Positions 11,407 to 23,600 of a DNA stretch of 64,000 nucleotides are shown piece after piece; position 1 is the first letter of the stretch, and every line of letters begins with the position of its first letter. The notes below the pieces were generated by a model that saw only the letters and a program-made list of their open reading frames with translations, was not told where the DNA came from and ran no database searches. Both the position numbers and the translations under genes were made by a program. The stretch lies in assembly GCA_030247845.1 (NCBI GenBank), contig JAPDRP010000002.1, positions 434,001-498,000 on the forward strand, written 5' to 3'. This stretch comes from Coniosporium tulheliwenetii (lineage: Eukaryota > Ascomycota > Dothideomycetes).

Positions 11407-13667
11407 GTGAAGCGACCGTTCCGATACTTCTCTCAGCGACGAACGCAGACTGTCCGCCCTCCTATTCGGCCTTTTGAATACTCGTCGGAACTCCATAGTC
11501 GAAACATTCGTCTCATATATCTTGAGTTCGGGACCGGTCATGATGCTATTCGTACAAGACTCATTGATACGAACCTGGATGAGGCGCCTAGTTATGTCGC
11601 TCTCTCATACACTTGGGGAGACCCAGGCGACACCTGCAACATCCTTTGCAATAACCAGTCTTTAACGGTCACCCGGAATCTCCATGCGGCACTTTGGCGG
11701 ATTAGGGAGCTGAAAGGAAAGTTCAGACCACAAGGCGCAAGACCAGATTCGGACGAAAGATCAGATTCAGACGAAGGACCAGATTCGGACGAAGGCGCTT
11801 TCGTATGGGCTGATGCCATTTGTATCAATCAAGGAGACGCAAGAGAGAAGACTGAACAAGTTCAGCTAATGCCGGAGATATATGGTTTGGTGCACTTTGT
11901 CGTTGCTTGGTTCGGAGAAGCGAACGCTAGCACGAGAAAGGGGTTTGCAGTTGCCGCCCAGTTGTCAACGATCATGGTGGAGTTTGCCAAAACTCGTGGT
12001 CTGGAGTCGGCCTGGCAGTTATGGGATCTGAAATTCGCTGAACTGGAAGAGCTTGGCATACCGGGTGCTACCGACCCCGCGTGGGTCGGGTTTTTAGAGA
12101 TCATGGGGAGGTCTTGGTTCACCCGTGTCTGGATCATTCAGGGGCTCTTGGCCGCCAAAAGTTGCTTGTTTGTATGCGGAGATATGGTTCTGGATGCTGA
12201 AATGTTTTTGCTTCTGACCATCTCCTTTGGCAGGACTTGGTCATTCAACACCAAAGTACTTAGTTTGCGGGAAGACCTAACGTCGTGGGACAATGCTGTG
12301 AGATTGGCGTCGCTAAAGTTCCAACGTGCCCCCTCAGATCTTATGACGCTTCTATGGGACACCAGGGAATTCGATGCTACAGATCCTCGGGACAAGGCGT
12401 TTGCGCTTGCTCATTTCGCCGGGGATGTAAACCCAGATTCTATTGACTACAAGCTCAACTTACGCCAGGTATTGATCAGGATTACCAAGAATTCTCCGAC
12501 TGGAAAATCTCCAGATGTCCTGTCATTCATACAGGCACCACGCCACACTTATCACGATATGCCAACATGGGTTCCAAAATGGTTCGGCATCGACATGGAC
12601 TTAGAGCCACTCACTTTCAGATTTCCGCCTTCGGATGATTTAATCGAGTTGGACCTGTCAAAACCAGCCTTTGAAATCACGGCAGATATGGTCACTCTAC
12701 CGTTTCCACTGTTGCATCTTTTCTTTCCGAGCATAGAAACGCAGTGAACTCTAATCGGAGTCTAGAAATTGAGTTTACAGTGCATTATATTCGATGAAGT
12801 CAAGCATATCGTTGAGCCATCGTATGCTCCCTCGGATTTACGGCAAATCTACTCTTTTCCTCAGCCGTCTTACAAGGGGAATCTTCCGATTACTTAGTCT
12901 CCCCTTCTGAATTCTTGGAGAGCATGCTTAAACAGTTGGACAACGAGTATTCAAAATGCATTGATCTTGTTAATGGACTGACTTCCTACCCCACTGGTCA
13001 GGATATCTCTGAGGTGTACTGGCGTAGCTGGCTGCTGGACAATGACTCGAGGGAGCCCGGTGAACGAGTCGAAATTCAAAGCAAGGCTTACACCGAGTTT
13101 CTCGCTAGGTGGATCAAACTGGCCAAAATGCTCAGCGACATTAGAAAACCACGACTAGGTTGGGGCTCCACCGCTCGCGCATCGACTATGTCCTCTGTAA
13201 TCTGCCTCCTATTATACAAGTTATCTGGTCCTATAGGCCTGTCCAGAATTACCAAAGTTTTGGCCTGGATAGTACTGTGGCCGACTACAACAGTCTCCGC
13301 CATCGTCAGCTTCTTAATCTCAAAATTCCTCTTCCAGCAACATCGATTGCAACGGGAGTGTCAAGACCTGCTGCAGAACACGGATTATCTCTCCATTTAT
13401 AGGGACAAACCCACAGCAACCAGTCGCCAATTCATCGTTACCAAAAAAGGATACGTTGGTTGGGCCTCACCTTACACATTCGTGAACGATGAGCTCTGCT
13501 TCTTCCGAGGTTCTCGAATCCCTTTCGCGATTCGGAGAAAGAACAGAGGAGCCAAGGACAAGAGAGAGTGCTACCGGCTGCACGGAGATTGCTACGTTCA
13601 CGGACTTATGAACGGGGGTGCAGCAAACTTCCCAGACTTGGAGATGAGGAAAATCCAACTTATCTAG
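11407..13667 (+). pseudogene. HET (heterokaryon incompatibility) domain gene, broken
   Basis: The first part (11407-12747) carries the HET domain (PF06985-like): YVALSYTWGD, FVWADAICINQ and RVWIIQG, the last with Gly where the family nearly always has Glu. HET proteins trigger cell death on non-self fusion. The second part (about 12770-13667) is the typical HET C-terminus, with RQFIVTKKGYVGWASP and YRLHGDCYVHGLMNGG, plus hydrophobic segments near 13190-13340. Between the parts the frame changes about three times: near 12690, near 12770 (CIIFDEVKHIVEPSYAPSD continues in another frame) and at a G run near 12876 (SYKG to SSDYLVSPSEF). No convincing introns resolve all three, and no ATG opens the 5' end. 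I read it as a decayed gene, though the G-run break could be a sequencing error. An 18 bp repeat encoding SDE(R/G) units sits just before FVWADAICINQ. Confidence 0.75.
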
Positions 13668-13952
13668 TGTAGTAGAAGGACAGCGAAACGCTGCGCGTCT
13701 TTCTGAACTAGGAGATCCACAGGGCAGCGCTCCACGTGGAAACTAGACAAAGGTACCGACTTGCAAACGTATCACTGCAGACTTAAGGAAGCTTACTTCC
13801 GGCAGCTCACCAGCAAATACTCTGCGGAAAAGAATCTCACGCTCAGGGACAGTCCTCGCTGCAGACCGCGCTGAACCGCATCTTGCTGCAAGCGCTATAC
13901 CAGCAAATAATCATGGCGCTTGACAAAAAATTGCAGCTGCCTCCCAGTGGTA
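13668..13952. other. Flank between HET relic and MITE
   Basis: No gene was recognised. This may be older degraded sequence. Confidence 0.4.
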
Positions 13953-13960
13953 GCGACGAT
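13953..13960 (+). repeat. Left 8 bp target-site duplication (GCGACGAT)
   Basis: The octamer GCGACGAT abuts the left terminal repeat and is repeated exactly after the right one, at 14368-14375. Confidence 0.9.
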
Positions 13961-14367
13961 CAGTGTTCGGCATCGTGCGACCGTCCAGCGAACGAGGGTC
14001 CTCTCGTTCGTCTCACCCGACACGACGTCTTACGATGTAGACGGTTAGATGACCTACTAACTGCTTCAAGTAATCTACTAGCTAGTTAAAGTAAGAGATT
14101 AACGCCTAGAGTGCCAGCGTGGCCATCTCCCACATTACTAATGTTTACTTTGATGGTGGATATATGGGTGGAGTTGCGTAAGCGTTCAGTTGACCAACCA
14201 CCGTGATGCTTATGCATCAACACCCTACTAAGATCTCTGATACTATAGTTCAGTAGCCTTAAATAGTTAACGGCCATCTAAAGCACCAGGTGCCGTCCAC
14301 GATCTAAACGGACGACTTTAAGACGAACGTCGTTTGAGCGATTTCAGACGGACGATGCCGAACACTG
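13961..14367. mobile_element. hAT-type MITE, 407 bp, non-autonomous
   Basis: The element begins CAGTGTTCGGCATCGT and ends with its exact reverse complement (ACGATGCCGAACACTG), so the terminal inverted repeat is perfect over 16 bp, with weaker pairing further in. It is flanked by an exact 8 bp direct repeat. An 8 bp target duplication and ends matching YARNG are the hallmarks of hAT transposons. The interior is too short for a transposase and shows no long frame, so this is a deletion derivative or MITE that would need a transposase in trans. It contains internal palindromes (for example GAACGAGGGTCCTCTCGTTC near 13991). An intact duplication and perfect ends suggest a fairly recent insertion. 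Confidence 0.88.
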
Positions 14368-14375
14368 GCGACGAT
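14368..14375 (+). repeat. Right 8 bp target-site duplication (GCGACGAT)
   Basis: Exact copy of 13953-13960, directly after the right terminal inverted repeat. Confidence 0.9.
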
Positions 14376-15585
14376 GCGGCTGCACTCGCCTTACGGACCA
14401 GCTGACGGCGGCGCTGAGGACAAACCCCGACCTTCGAAGCACTGGGTTATGCTCACCGGTTCGGTCGAGAGATACGGCACCTTGGTGCAGTCGCCTGCTA
14501 GCAACGCGTCCTGGTTCTCAAAGGCTCGCTTCGGGAAGCATTCGTCCGGCGCCTTACAGTACTCCACGTCAAGCCGAAATGTGTGGGTCCGTATGTGCGT
14601 AATGCACTCTTTCATCACCTATGAGCTTCTGCTTCCTAGGACAATATAATCTGCGCTTACGGTTGATATCGCGGATCAGCTAAATCCTGTTGTATTGTGC
14701 GTTCGGCGGCAGATACAACGGAAGCTCGCGTGCAAAGGTTGCGCGTTTCGTTGTAGGTGTGGAGTTTAGAGGAGATGGGCCAATATTGATCCTGTTTTGG
14801 TGGACATAAGTCCCATTACCCACCACTACCCACAACAAAGAACTCAGACTTCCTCGAATGGAAGGTGAGCACGCCTTAGAGGCCCTTTCCCAGAGCTGTG
14901 CCAGGTCCCTTGCCATGTATCTGAGTGCCTCGTATGCGGGCTGACCAGACGGCTTATGCGTACAAAACGGTCAAAGCATCACTCTTATGTAATTCCAGGA
15001 AGACTGTGGTCCATCATAGGATGCCAGCAATCCTCCAGTAGTGGAGATGCACTTGCGCTAGTTGTGCGCTACAAGTCATGGTGGTTGGAAGTTTACTTGA
15101 TGGAAAGTACGCGCCGAGAGCGACCTAACATCGAAGACAAGGAAACGGCGACGAGTTCAGTCGTTAGTCACTTGAATCGAGGAACAACCTTAAAATCTTT
15201 AGCCTTCAAGCCATGATGAACTAAACCTTATGGATATCATTCAGTGCGATGACTACTGGCATCATCTCCCTTTGCGTTCAGAAGCAGCACCATGCCATAG
15301 CGCTATGTCGTTACTTCCGAAAAGGAAGTCTACAACGTCCCCAAACTCCTCCGTCTTCTTCAAACATAGATACTAACACTGACGATGCGGTTTCTGCCGA
15401 CGCCTCTCATTAACTACTCTGTCCCGTGGCCGGCCCTTGGCCGTGGTCTTCCTGGAGATGATAACCGTGATGTGACTTGGCCATGCCGCTAAACAAAAAG
15501 GACCACTCGTGCGGCTTTGAATTGCTTGTTCCCGCGAGCACATCCGGGCCTCGCTAAACCTGGTATTCCTCATTCAAATCTGGGT
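14376..15585. other. Intergenic, no supported gene
   Basis: Only short frames without recognisable content. Probably non-coding or degraded DNA next to the MITE. Confidence 0.45.
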
Positions 15586-16110
15586 CTACGCACTCAAGCG
15601 CTGCGCCTCCAGCCAGTACCCCAATCCCGTGCACGCTAGCAACACCCCCGAAATCGGGAGCTGAATCGGCAGCGCATTCGGGTCACCAGGAGGATCCACA
15701 GCCGCCACATCCGGGTACGCAAAAGCCATGAGCTGCGTAACCCAATACAAACTCGCCAACACAGCCGCCGTATCCAAACTCATCCTCTCCTTTTGCTTCT
15801 CCACCTTCAGCGCCCACTGCTTCCGCGCGTCGCCCTCCTTGACGTCCTCGCGGATCCTGTCTACGCGGCTGGCGGAGCCTACGGGGCGGTATGTGTACCA
15901 GAGCGTTGCGAGGCCGAGGAGCAGCCCCATGCTCATGGTTTGTCCGTTGTGGAATTTGGCGTGCGGGGGCCAGGTTGGGTTGTAGATGTGCGTCTCGTTC
16001 CAGTCGGCGACGAAGCAGGCGAAGCTTGTCATTAGGGCGACGAAGGTGAGGAGGAGACGGCCGGGGCGGAGGGCGTTGGAGGTTTGGCTGCCGTAGGTTT
16101 TGGAGGCCAT
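15586..16110 (-). CDS. Small four-helix membrane protein, conserved in fungi (DUF6640-like)
   Basis: Single exon, 174 aa, ATG at 16110. Four hydrophobic segments are visible: LLLTFVALMTSFACFVADW, MSMGLLLGLATLWYTY, an AAVLASLYWVTQLMAF stretch and LPISGVLLACTGLGYWL. A basic, Lys/Arg/Glu-rich loop lies between segments 2 and 3. The block THIYNPTWPPHAKFHNGQ between the first two helices is very characteristic and matches a conserved fungal family I associate with DUF6640; that name is from memory and should be checked. The function is unknown. The size and complete set of segments argue for an intact gene. Confidence 0.7.
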   Translation of the reverse strand: MASKTYGSQTSNALRPGRLLLTFVALMTSFACFVADWNETHIYNPTWPPHAKFHNGQTMSMGLLLGLATLWYTYRPVGSASRVDRIREDVKEGDARKQWALKVEKQKERMSLDTAAVLASLYWVTQLMAFAYPDVAAVDPPGDPNALPIQLPISGVLLACTGLGYWLEAQRLSA

Positions 16111-19100
16111 GGTTGGGTGTTCAGGTAAGCAGAGTGCTGCGTCTTATGATAGTGGACTTTGAGGTAACTTTGCAATGTTGTGCTGGAGGAGCAATTGCTG
16201 AAGTTCAACGAAGGTGAAGGAGGGGTCGTTGTAAAGAGACTCCATTGCGGTACAAATATACGGTGACGTGATCCAATCGCCGTAACGGCTCTCCAAGATC
16301 CGACGATGTTGCCTGAGGCCGCTGGATTGAGCGCCTACACTTATTTTGCCCTGGTGCGCCTGGTGGAAGTCGGATACATATGAAAAACACCGCGTCAATG
16401 ACCTTCGACTCTGAAAGGTCCAGGAGGGCTAAGCACAGGTGGTAAGTAGATGCTGAGCGGAAAAAGGAAGAGCATGCTTTGGCTTGCGAAATTTGCCGCA
16501 CTACCCAGGAAGCAGAAAGACTTAAACAACCAGCCGGAAGACTCAGCTAGAGGTGTACCCTCCGCAAGTAATACTTCCTCAATCGCCAGGCCAGGCCAGG
16601 CCGCAGGAGGCTCGGCAGTATCAGTTGAGACAGTCACGTGCCGAGGTGACAAAATCCGCGTCGCGGTTTAGGGCGGTCACGTGCTCATACCGGCTCATTA
16701 TGGACTCCGCCTCCCGAGCTAACTCGACTACCTTTACATTACTCTGCTATACTGGACTACCGCATATTTGTGCTGTTGTTTCACTCATGCTAGCCAGCCT
16801 TGTTCGCTGGCCGAAACAGCTTTCTCATCGCAACTGGATTAGATCGAATAGGTGTTGCTTTCTCACCTCTCTTAAAGGTTGGCTCTTCTCGGTGGTGTCT
16901 CTGGGATGTTACTAAATGGACTAGTTGAGGACTTGGGTTTCCGCTTATGGAGAACAGCAGAGGCTTCATAGCCCCTAGTCGCCCGTTAATCCCTCCTGAG
17001 GTGAAGAGTATCGTCAAGAGCAGGCCTTAAACTAGGCGAGAGTGTAGACGTCAGGGATGGGGCGTATTCAGTTTCGAGTTCTTCACGGCAGCAACTCCGC
17101 TTAACTGAGGCCGGAACTAAGACCGAACGGAATGCTGCAGATTCAGGCCATTTGTGTAGCTGGCACTTGGACCAGACGTAACCACTAGGTGCTTTCCTAA
17201 GTCGTTAAGACCTCTGAACATGCGCGAGAAGACGGAGCTCCTGGACTAAGTGCGGCCTACGCGGTGTTGCCTTCTCCGCTGATCCCGTATAGGCGCGCAG
17301 ACCTTCCAGTATGGCGGACTTGTCGAGGCGGCCGCAGAAGCCGCTGTGTGTGCGAACTGTTCTTCCCATGTGCTTGTCGATGTCTGCCTTGCATGAGAAC
17401 GGCTATTTTCACTGTAACAGGATCGAGCATTGATCTCGCCCGGCGTTAACTCAATCTAGATCTTCGTTGGTCGCCTGTAGGGCTATGCCAAGCACTCAGT
17501 GCCCAATGGGTGGTGGAGTTCAGCTTTAGCGGAGCTTGCTCCGGCTGTCCGATGTTAGGGAATGAGAAGAGTATTCGGAGTTATTACCGCGCACTGTGTC
17601 ACCCTTGCTGCAATGGCATTACAGCCTCTCAATGCATAGCTGCACTACTCGCCATCACCAGCTTCCAGAGTCCTCAGCAACGTCTTTGTCATCTTCAGGG
17701 TCCATCCTGGCTCAGTGGTAGAGGCATGTTAACGATGCAGCCAGGCCTGAGCCTCGGTGAGGCTTCTAGGTGTCCCGACAAGGAACTGTGAGGGGTGCGG
17801 ATGTAGGAGCCGCATTCGAGATGGTGCCTGCGAATTGTCATGTGGCAGAGTGGAGTAGCCTCGAAAGGTTTGATATGTTTCTCGCTCTCTTGAACTGATC
17901 AGTCTGCAGAGCAAACCATCTTCGACGAGTGTCTGTCGCCCAACCCATACTATCATACCTCTCGATTCGTCGGTCGCTGCATGCTGATCCCCAACGCTCT
18001 TGCGCTCCCGCCGTTGGCCAACACTACAGACCACTTCCTTTGCACTACGGTCTTTCATTGCATCCGCTCCCACCAGCCGTCGGATACCAGAGCCACTTTT
18101 GCGTCTCATCTCACTTCTCCTCGACTTTACCACCCATGCCCGATGTTGCCCCTATCCGACCAGCAACGAAAAGCCCGACTTACAGCTCCCAACCAGCTCC
18201 CAGTCGGCTCCAACAACACCAATAAGGCCGCTGTTTCTGCGAACACAAAGCATGTGCTGGATCACTACTCATCTCTGGAAATGCTGCGGCAGCCCTCATC
18301 CATTTCGCTTCGTAATGACTCCATGTGACTCGGCCAACAAGGACAACACGGATCCACGAAACTGCCATTACCGTCAGGATCATATAAACTATGTGGATGG
18401 AGAAGAGTGCGACACTTGTAAGGTCGTCAGGATAGCCAGGAATCTAGCTGCGGAAAGCAACAGCAGATAAGATAACTTTAAGCTGCGGTCCAGAAGAGGG
18501 GTTCCCGAAGAGCGTTCCTCTGGGAACTTTCCCCGAACGACCCCCGAGGCGCAATGGCTCTTACTGAAACATCATATGCGCCTTTGCTATATCACTTCAG
18601 GTCGACCAACGTTTACGTTCTGGCGGGCACGTACCTAGGGACGAAAGTCGGTTGACGAGCCGGTCGCTGCTATCAATTGATATGTTTACCGTGCGATAAC
18701 GGCTACTTCACAACCATACGAGCATCGTGGTTTGGGCGCCAGTTTGTACTCGACTCTGCGTGTACCAGTAATCGCCATTGCACTTTTATACGACTCCGTC
18801 AGAAAAAGAGCCATGAGGACTTCCGCTCTCACTCGCCTCTCGTAGCAGCATCTCCTACGTGGCCGGTACGCATAGCATTATAGCAGCGCCGTTATAGCCG
18901 GGTCGCACCCTGCGAAGGGTTGGGCACGCCTTCAAGCACGAGTACACTAGTGTGTTACCGACGGTATCGCCGAGTACAGCAAAATTTCCAGGAGGAATGG
19001 TTGTTAAACTCCTTTCACTATGGAGCTCACTGGCTCCGAGGCGAATCGATTGCACGGAAGAGGCACTTGTCCACTTACTTTTTGGTGCATTCTTGTATAG

Positions 19101-19910
19101 CTTCGCTCCTTATAATTGTTTCTTAGTTCTTTTCTAACCGCGGCTTTGATAATCGTGTACTTGCTGGTAGCCGCGATTGATCGGCGCCACGCTGTCTTTG
19201 CTACTTGGCTGTCCGAGATACTTGCTTCGTTGTTGTTGTTGCAAACGCTCCCGTTTGTAGTATTGTTTTGATATACGTGGTGAGCAAAAAGCAGCCTAAG
19301 GTACGTCGCTGGACTGAGCGCCTGTCTCAAGGGCGTGCTACATCACGTGAGACGGCTTCGCGGCTCAAGCTACGAAGTGATAGTATCTTTTAGCGTTATG
19401 TCATACTAGAAAGGCTCGATGAGTGTGGCGTTGGAGCTAAGAACAATTAGGTGTCAATTAATTTATTTTGTCTGATATCGCGATCTGCATCCCCACGTGC
19501 TGCCTCTACAGGACGTTACAGGATGATCCGCGTGCCAAGCACTCAGCTTACTAAGTTGCGAACCCCCAAGATCAGGGCTTATGGTAAAGTACTTAACAAG
19601 GTGGATTCCGCTTCGGCATGGAAGAGGATCGGAATAAACCTGTAGACGATTTCACCTTACCAGACCACCTCCTCAACCCAGAGCTTCCACATCACTCCCG
19701 GAGAGACACCAATCATCGCCTAACAACTCTACTGGTAGCATACGGCCAGAGTGCTCGGTCCTACGAGAAGGCACGGGTACCAGACTACTCGCCTGTACTC
19801 GTCGTCCGAGGCCTGTACTAACACGTGTCGAAGACGTGAAAAGCCACCGCGCCGATCTCTTAGCCCGCTTCTTCCGCTATCACCGTCAGCTGCGAGGAAC
19901 GCCAGCAAAG
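16111..19910. other. Gene-poor interval (3.8 kb)
   Basis: Both strands were read for long frames, transposase, reverse transcriptase and tRNA signatures, and none was convincing. Frames are short and stop-rich, and several small hairpins occur (for example GTTCCC...GGGAAC near 18500). A tRNA-like D-arm string near 17709 was rejected. It may be old transposon debris. Confidence 0.4.
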
Positions 19911-20135
19911 ATGGAGAACGAGCTAGCCCGGGTGATGACCGAGATCACCGAGCTCCGCAGGGACAAGGAGTCGAAAGAAAGCGCCACCGCGGGTATTATT
20001 GACAGCTTGCAAATGCGCAACGCGGAGCTGACCTCGATGGTCGAGAGCTTGGAGAAGAGGCTGGAAGATCAACGTCAGGCTATTGAACGGCATGAGCAGC
20101 AGTTGAAGCAACTGATGGGGGATCGTGGCGCATGA
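19911..20135 (+). CDS. Short coiled-coil ORF of unknown function
   Basis: From the ATG at 19911 the frame encodes 74 residues, almost all helix-forming and charged, with heptad-like spacing (ELARVMTEITELRRDKESK; SMVESLEKRLEDQRQAIERH). The frame is open upstream to about 19836 without another ATG. No family was recognised. It could be an orphan gene, the tail of a decayed gene, or a gag-like fragment from a retroelement, since it sits in an otherwise gene-poor region. The coding bias (few stops, charged helix) is better than in its surroundings. Confidence 0.3.
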   Translation: MENELARVMTEITELRRDKESKESATAGIIDSLQMRNAELTSMVESLEKRLEDQRQAIERHEQQLKQLMGDRGA

Positions 20136-20690
20136 GAAGAGTTTGCGAAGGCTATTAAAGGGCAGCGGGCTTGTTACCGGGTTGTGATAACCACTGCGGG
20201 TAGAATGGAGGCGTTCACTGACATTCCTTTGGGTAGCATTGATAAGTGTCTGATTCCCATGCTAATGATTACAATCTGCACTCACAAGGAGTTAAACTCA
20301 GAGTTTATCACAACCGTGCTCATAATTTTCACGCATGACGCGCTAGTCCGAGCGTGATCGACTCCCGCTGCCTGTGCTTGCATCCTGACAACCGGACCCA
20401 GAGGTAAGAAGCACCACTAATCATGCCCCGGAACGGGGATAACTGAAACCGCGCGAGCGGACGTCTCTTGGTCAACGCCGACTCAGACAAAGACAAGTGA
20501 TATCAAGATGCGCCGTCCCGGATCGCCCCTATTTGATGGATGTGAACCCCGTGTTGCCCGGGTGGCCAAAGGTGCAGAATAGATGCCATGACGTTGTTAC
20601 ACATTACAAAAACCGAAAACAAGCGCGAACATATAGATTTTAGAGAGGGCATTCCGACGAAGACATACCCCACTCCCAGGCTAAAACCCA

Positions 20691-23600
20691 CGAAAAGGGT
20701 CAAAACTCTCATCATACACCCCCCATTCCTCCACGAAGCGTTCGTGCTCTGGCTCAGATGACTGATGCCTCTCCTGCGACTGATCCTCGGCGTAACAGCA
20801 CCACCACCACTCCCGTGGTGGCCGATCGCAGGACTCCGCGGCCCATGCACCGCCTCCTCCGATAGCATAGGCTCGATGAACGCATCCATGCGAACCAGCC
20901 CCACGGCATCAAAGAAGTTCTGGCTCCTGCGGTTCGAGCTGCTAGCTTCTGAGGTGCGGCCGCTGAGGTTGGAGTTGTAGACCGAGGAGGGGTTGGAAGG
21001 GGTATTTGAAGAGCCGGTCGAGAAGGTCGAGATCGAAGGGACTGCGGTATGAGAGAAGCTGCGGAAGGTCGAGCCAGGTGGTGGTGGGAGGCGCGGGCCT
21101 GTGGAGCTGCGCTTGCGGCCGTGGAGACTGCCGCCGCCGTAGCGTGGGACGACTGGCGGCTCTGCGGAGTCGGGGATTGGTTCTGCGTGGTTGAGGAGAG
21201 ATGTGTCTGGGTTTTCGCGGCTCGGTGCTGCGGGGCTGGAGTACTGTTGGCGTAAAGGGGGTGCGGATGGCTTTGGCGTAGGAATTCGGCCAGAGTTACC
21301 AAAGTTGCCGCGGCGAAGGGTAGGGGCTTGTGAGCGGGATGTGTCCTCTGGCGGCTGGGGTACCACGACTGGTAAAGAGGCGAGTACTGGTGGGCTGACG
21401 GAGGAGTGCGCGAGGAACGAGAGTGCCGTCAGCCAGAGGTAATGCCGCTCCTTGGAGATGGCGGTGAATTTGAGCGCACGTGCGGGCGTGAGGATGAGAA
21501 TTGAGCGGTCGAAGAGCGGCGGAATGCCGGAATTCTTTGGTGAGGGCGTGTTGTCTTTTACGTCTAATACAGATTGTATCACCACTATAGATGTTTAGTG
21601 GTTAGTGAACACCAGGAGCGGGGAGACTTACGTTTACGACCGCTTTTCCCTAAAAGAGCCGACTCGGAAGTTGGCTGCTTGCTACTCCACATGACTGAGC
21701 GCTCATACGGTGAAAGCCATACCCAGCGCTTGTGTCGAACGCCACCAATGGCCACGTTGACCGTGCCGTCTACACCAGGTTGCCCTGTGTCTTGAGCAGA
21801 ATCTTGTATCCCGAATGATTTCCGCTTCCGAACATACTTCCACATCCACTCTCCAACCATTGTTGCTGCAATAGCATCGACGACGGTGGTTGGCTGCGTT
21901 GAGCTTACGGTAGATTCTGTGCCAGTCTGTGCTGTCCCTTGCGAGGGCTGGGACCGGTGGCTGAAGCGTTTCGATGAGTAGATATATGTTGAGGACGTTA
22001 AGTCCTGGTTAGGTAAAGGAGGCAATTGTGGATTTGGTTTTCGCCTTGGAGAAGGAGGCTTCTGAGGCGATGACGGCCTCCGACGTCCCTCGCCTTGTTC
22101 ACCTCGCGGTATGACTGCCGCGGATCGTACCTTTCGCAAGCCGTCTCCCCTGTCGTGCTCCCTCTGACCTTGCGTGCGTTTAGGAAAGCCGCCACGCGGT
22201 GTTGGACTCTGAGCGCCTTCGCTCTTACTCATCGGTAGCTTCCGAGAGCTCGACCTGGTTGGCACTGGGAATGGAGGCCGAGTCGCACTAGACTGGACGC
22301 TAGATTCAAGACTGGCCAAGCTCGGTGTCCGAGATCGTTGCTGAAAGTGAGCAGCAGTCCCACTCTGGATCATTGCTGCGCGGCGTATGCTAGGCTGTCG
22401 CGTCAAGGTAGGAACTCTTACTGGCTTGGATACCCGAGACGCTTTCTCAGGAGAGCTTCGCCTCGAACCAGACAGTCTGCCTTTCGAAGGCCCACCGTCC
22501 ATTTGCCGTGCATCTGGGCTTGGCTCCCTCTCTTCGGGCACCGGAGTAGGTATGTTCGCCAGCGGTCGACTGTGTTTCTGCGTTCTATTACTGGAATGGA
22601 TGAGTGGCGCTCGGCGGTGCTCATCATCGCTGAACTCTGCCGCCCCGAACTCATCACCTTCGTCCGAGCTTGCTCCATCGAAGCCGGCGAAGAGGCTACT
22701 GGTCCTGAAAGGTCGGCTGGGAATTTCACGGCTGTCGTAGGTCAGTGGGCCATTGTCATTGTTACCCGGATACCGGTTCTCTATTCTGGCTGTTGACATT
22801 AGATGTTTGGCGTGTGAGGCGTCCCGTGCAGGCCGCATGACCTGAGGTTGCGGAGGCGCTTTCTGGAGAGGACCTAGCTGAATATGTCGTGCTTGTTGTA
22901 TCTCTGGCTCCAGCGAGGTAGGTCTTGACTTGATAGCTGAAGGTCGCAGATGAGGTGGCAGTTTATTTAGTCGCCTATCTACCAGGATCTCCTCAGTCTG
23001 CATGGAAACCGACCGGGTGAAAGCTGAAAGGTTGAAGGTTGTCTGACATTCAGCGTTCTTGGTGCCTGGCGGAAGTATGGGCTCTTTAGGTGATGTAGGG
23101 GCGGACTGTGGTGGATGTATGGTAATGGAGGGTACGGGAATAGGAGGCGGAGGCGGGGCTCTTGTCGAGACTACAGGCGCTGTGATCTTTGCCTCAGGGC
23201 TACTCGATGGCTCCGTCTGGGTTGACGTGGAACAGTACTCCGCGGTCGGTATGGGCATCGAATTTGCCGGTGGAACCTCAGGAGATGGAGGCGTGGAGAT
23301 CTTTGGTGTCGCCGGGGGCTGGGAGGTTCTTCGATAGTCTGGGATGAGGCAGACACCATCACGCAAACCTTTTCCGGCTCGGCGAGCGAAGTTTGGTGCA
23401 TAAATCGGCTAGGCGAGTCGGATGTATTGATTGATATGCGCTTTCGTCTTTGATTTGCTTCGATATCCTTCGATAGTGGTCTGGGTTCGAATGCCCCCTC
23501 AAGCAGGCCCATCTTGAGGGCCAGTTGCGGCGAGGATGGAGGCGAAAATTGTACCCCCGTGTCTATGTAAGCCAGTGTTGTGAACTTAGCTATACTGGAC

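Noticed and set aside
17709..17765. tRNA-like string GGCTCAGTGGTAGAGGCA with a possible TAA anticodon loop
   Set aside because: No matching acceptor stem and no GTTCRANNC T-loop at the right distance; the following hairpin does not fit a T-arm.
23316..23375. A 50 nt intron (GTTTGC...CCCAG) instead of a frameshift in the ApsA-like gene
   Set aside because: Weak donor, and it would remove the VCVMVSASSQT stretch that looks like conserved protein; one missing base in a G run explains the frame change more simply.
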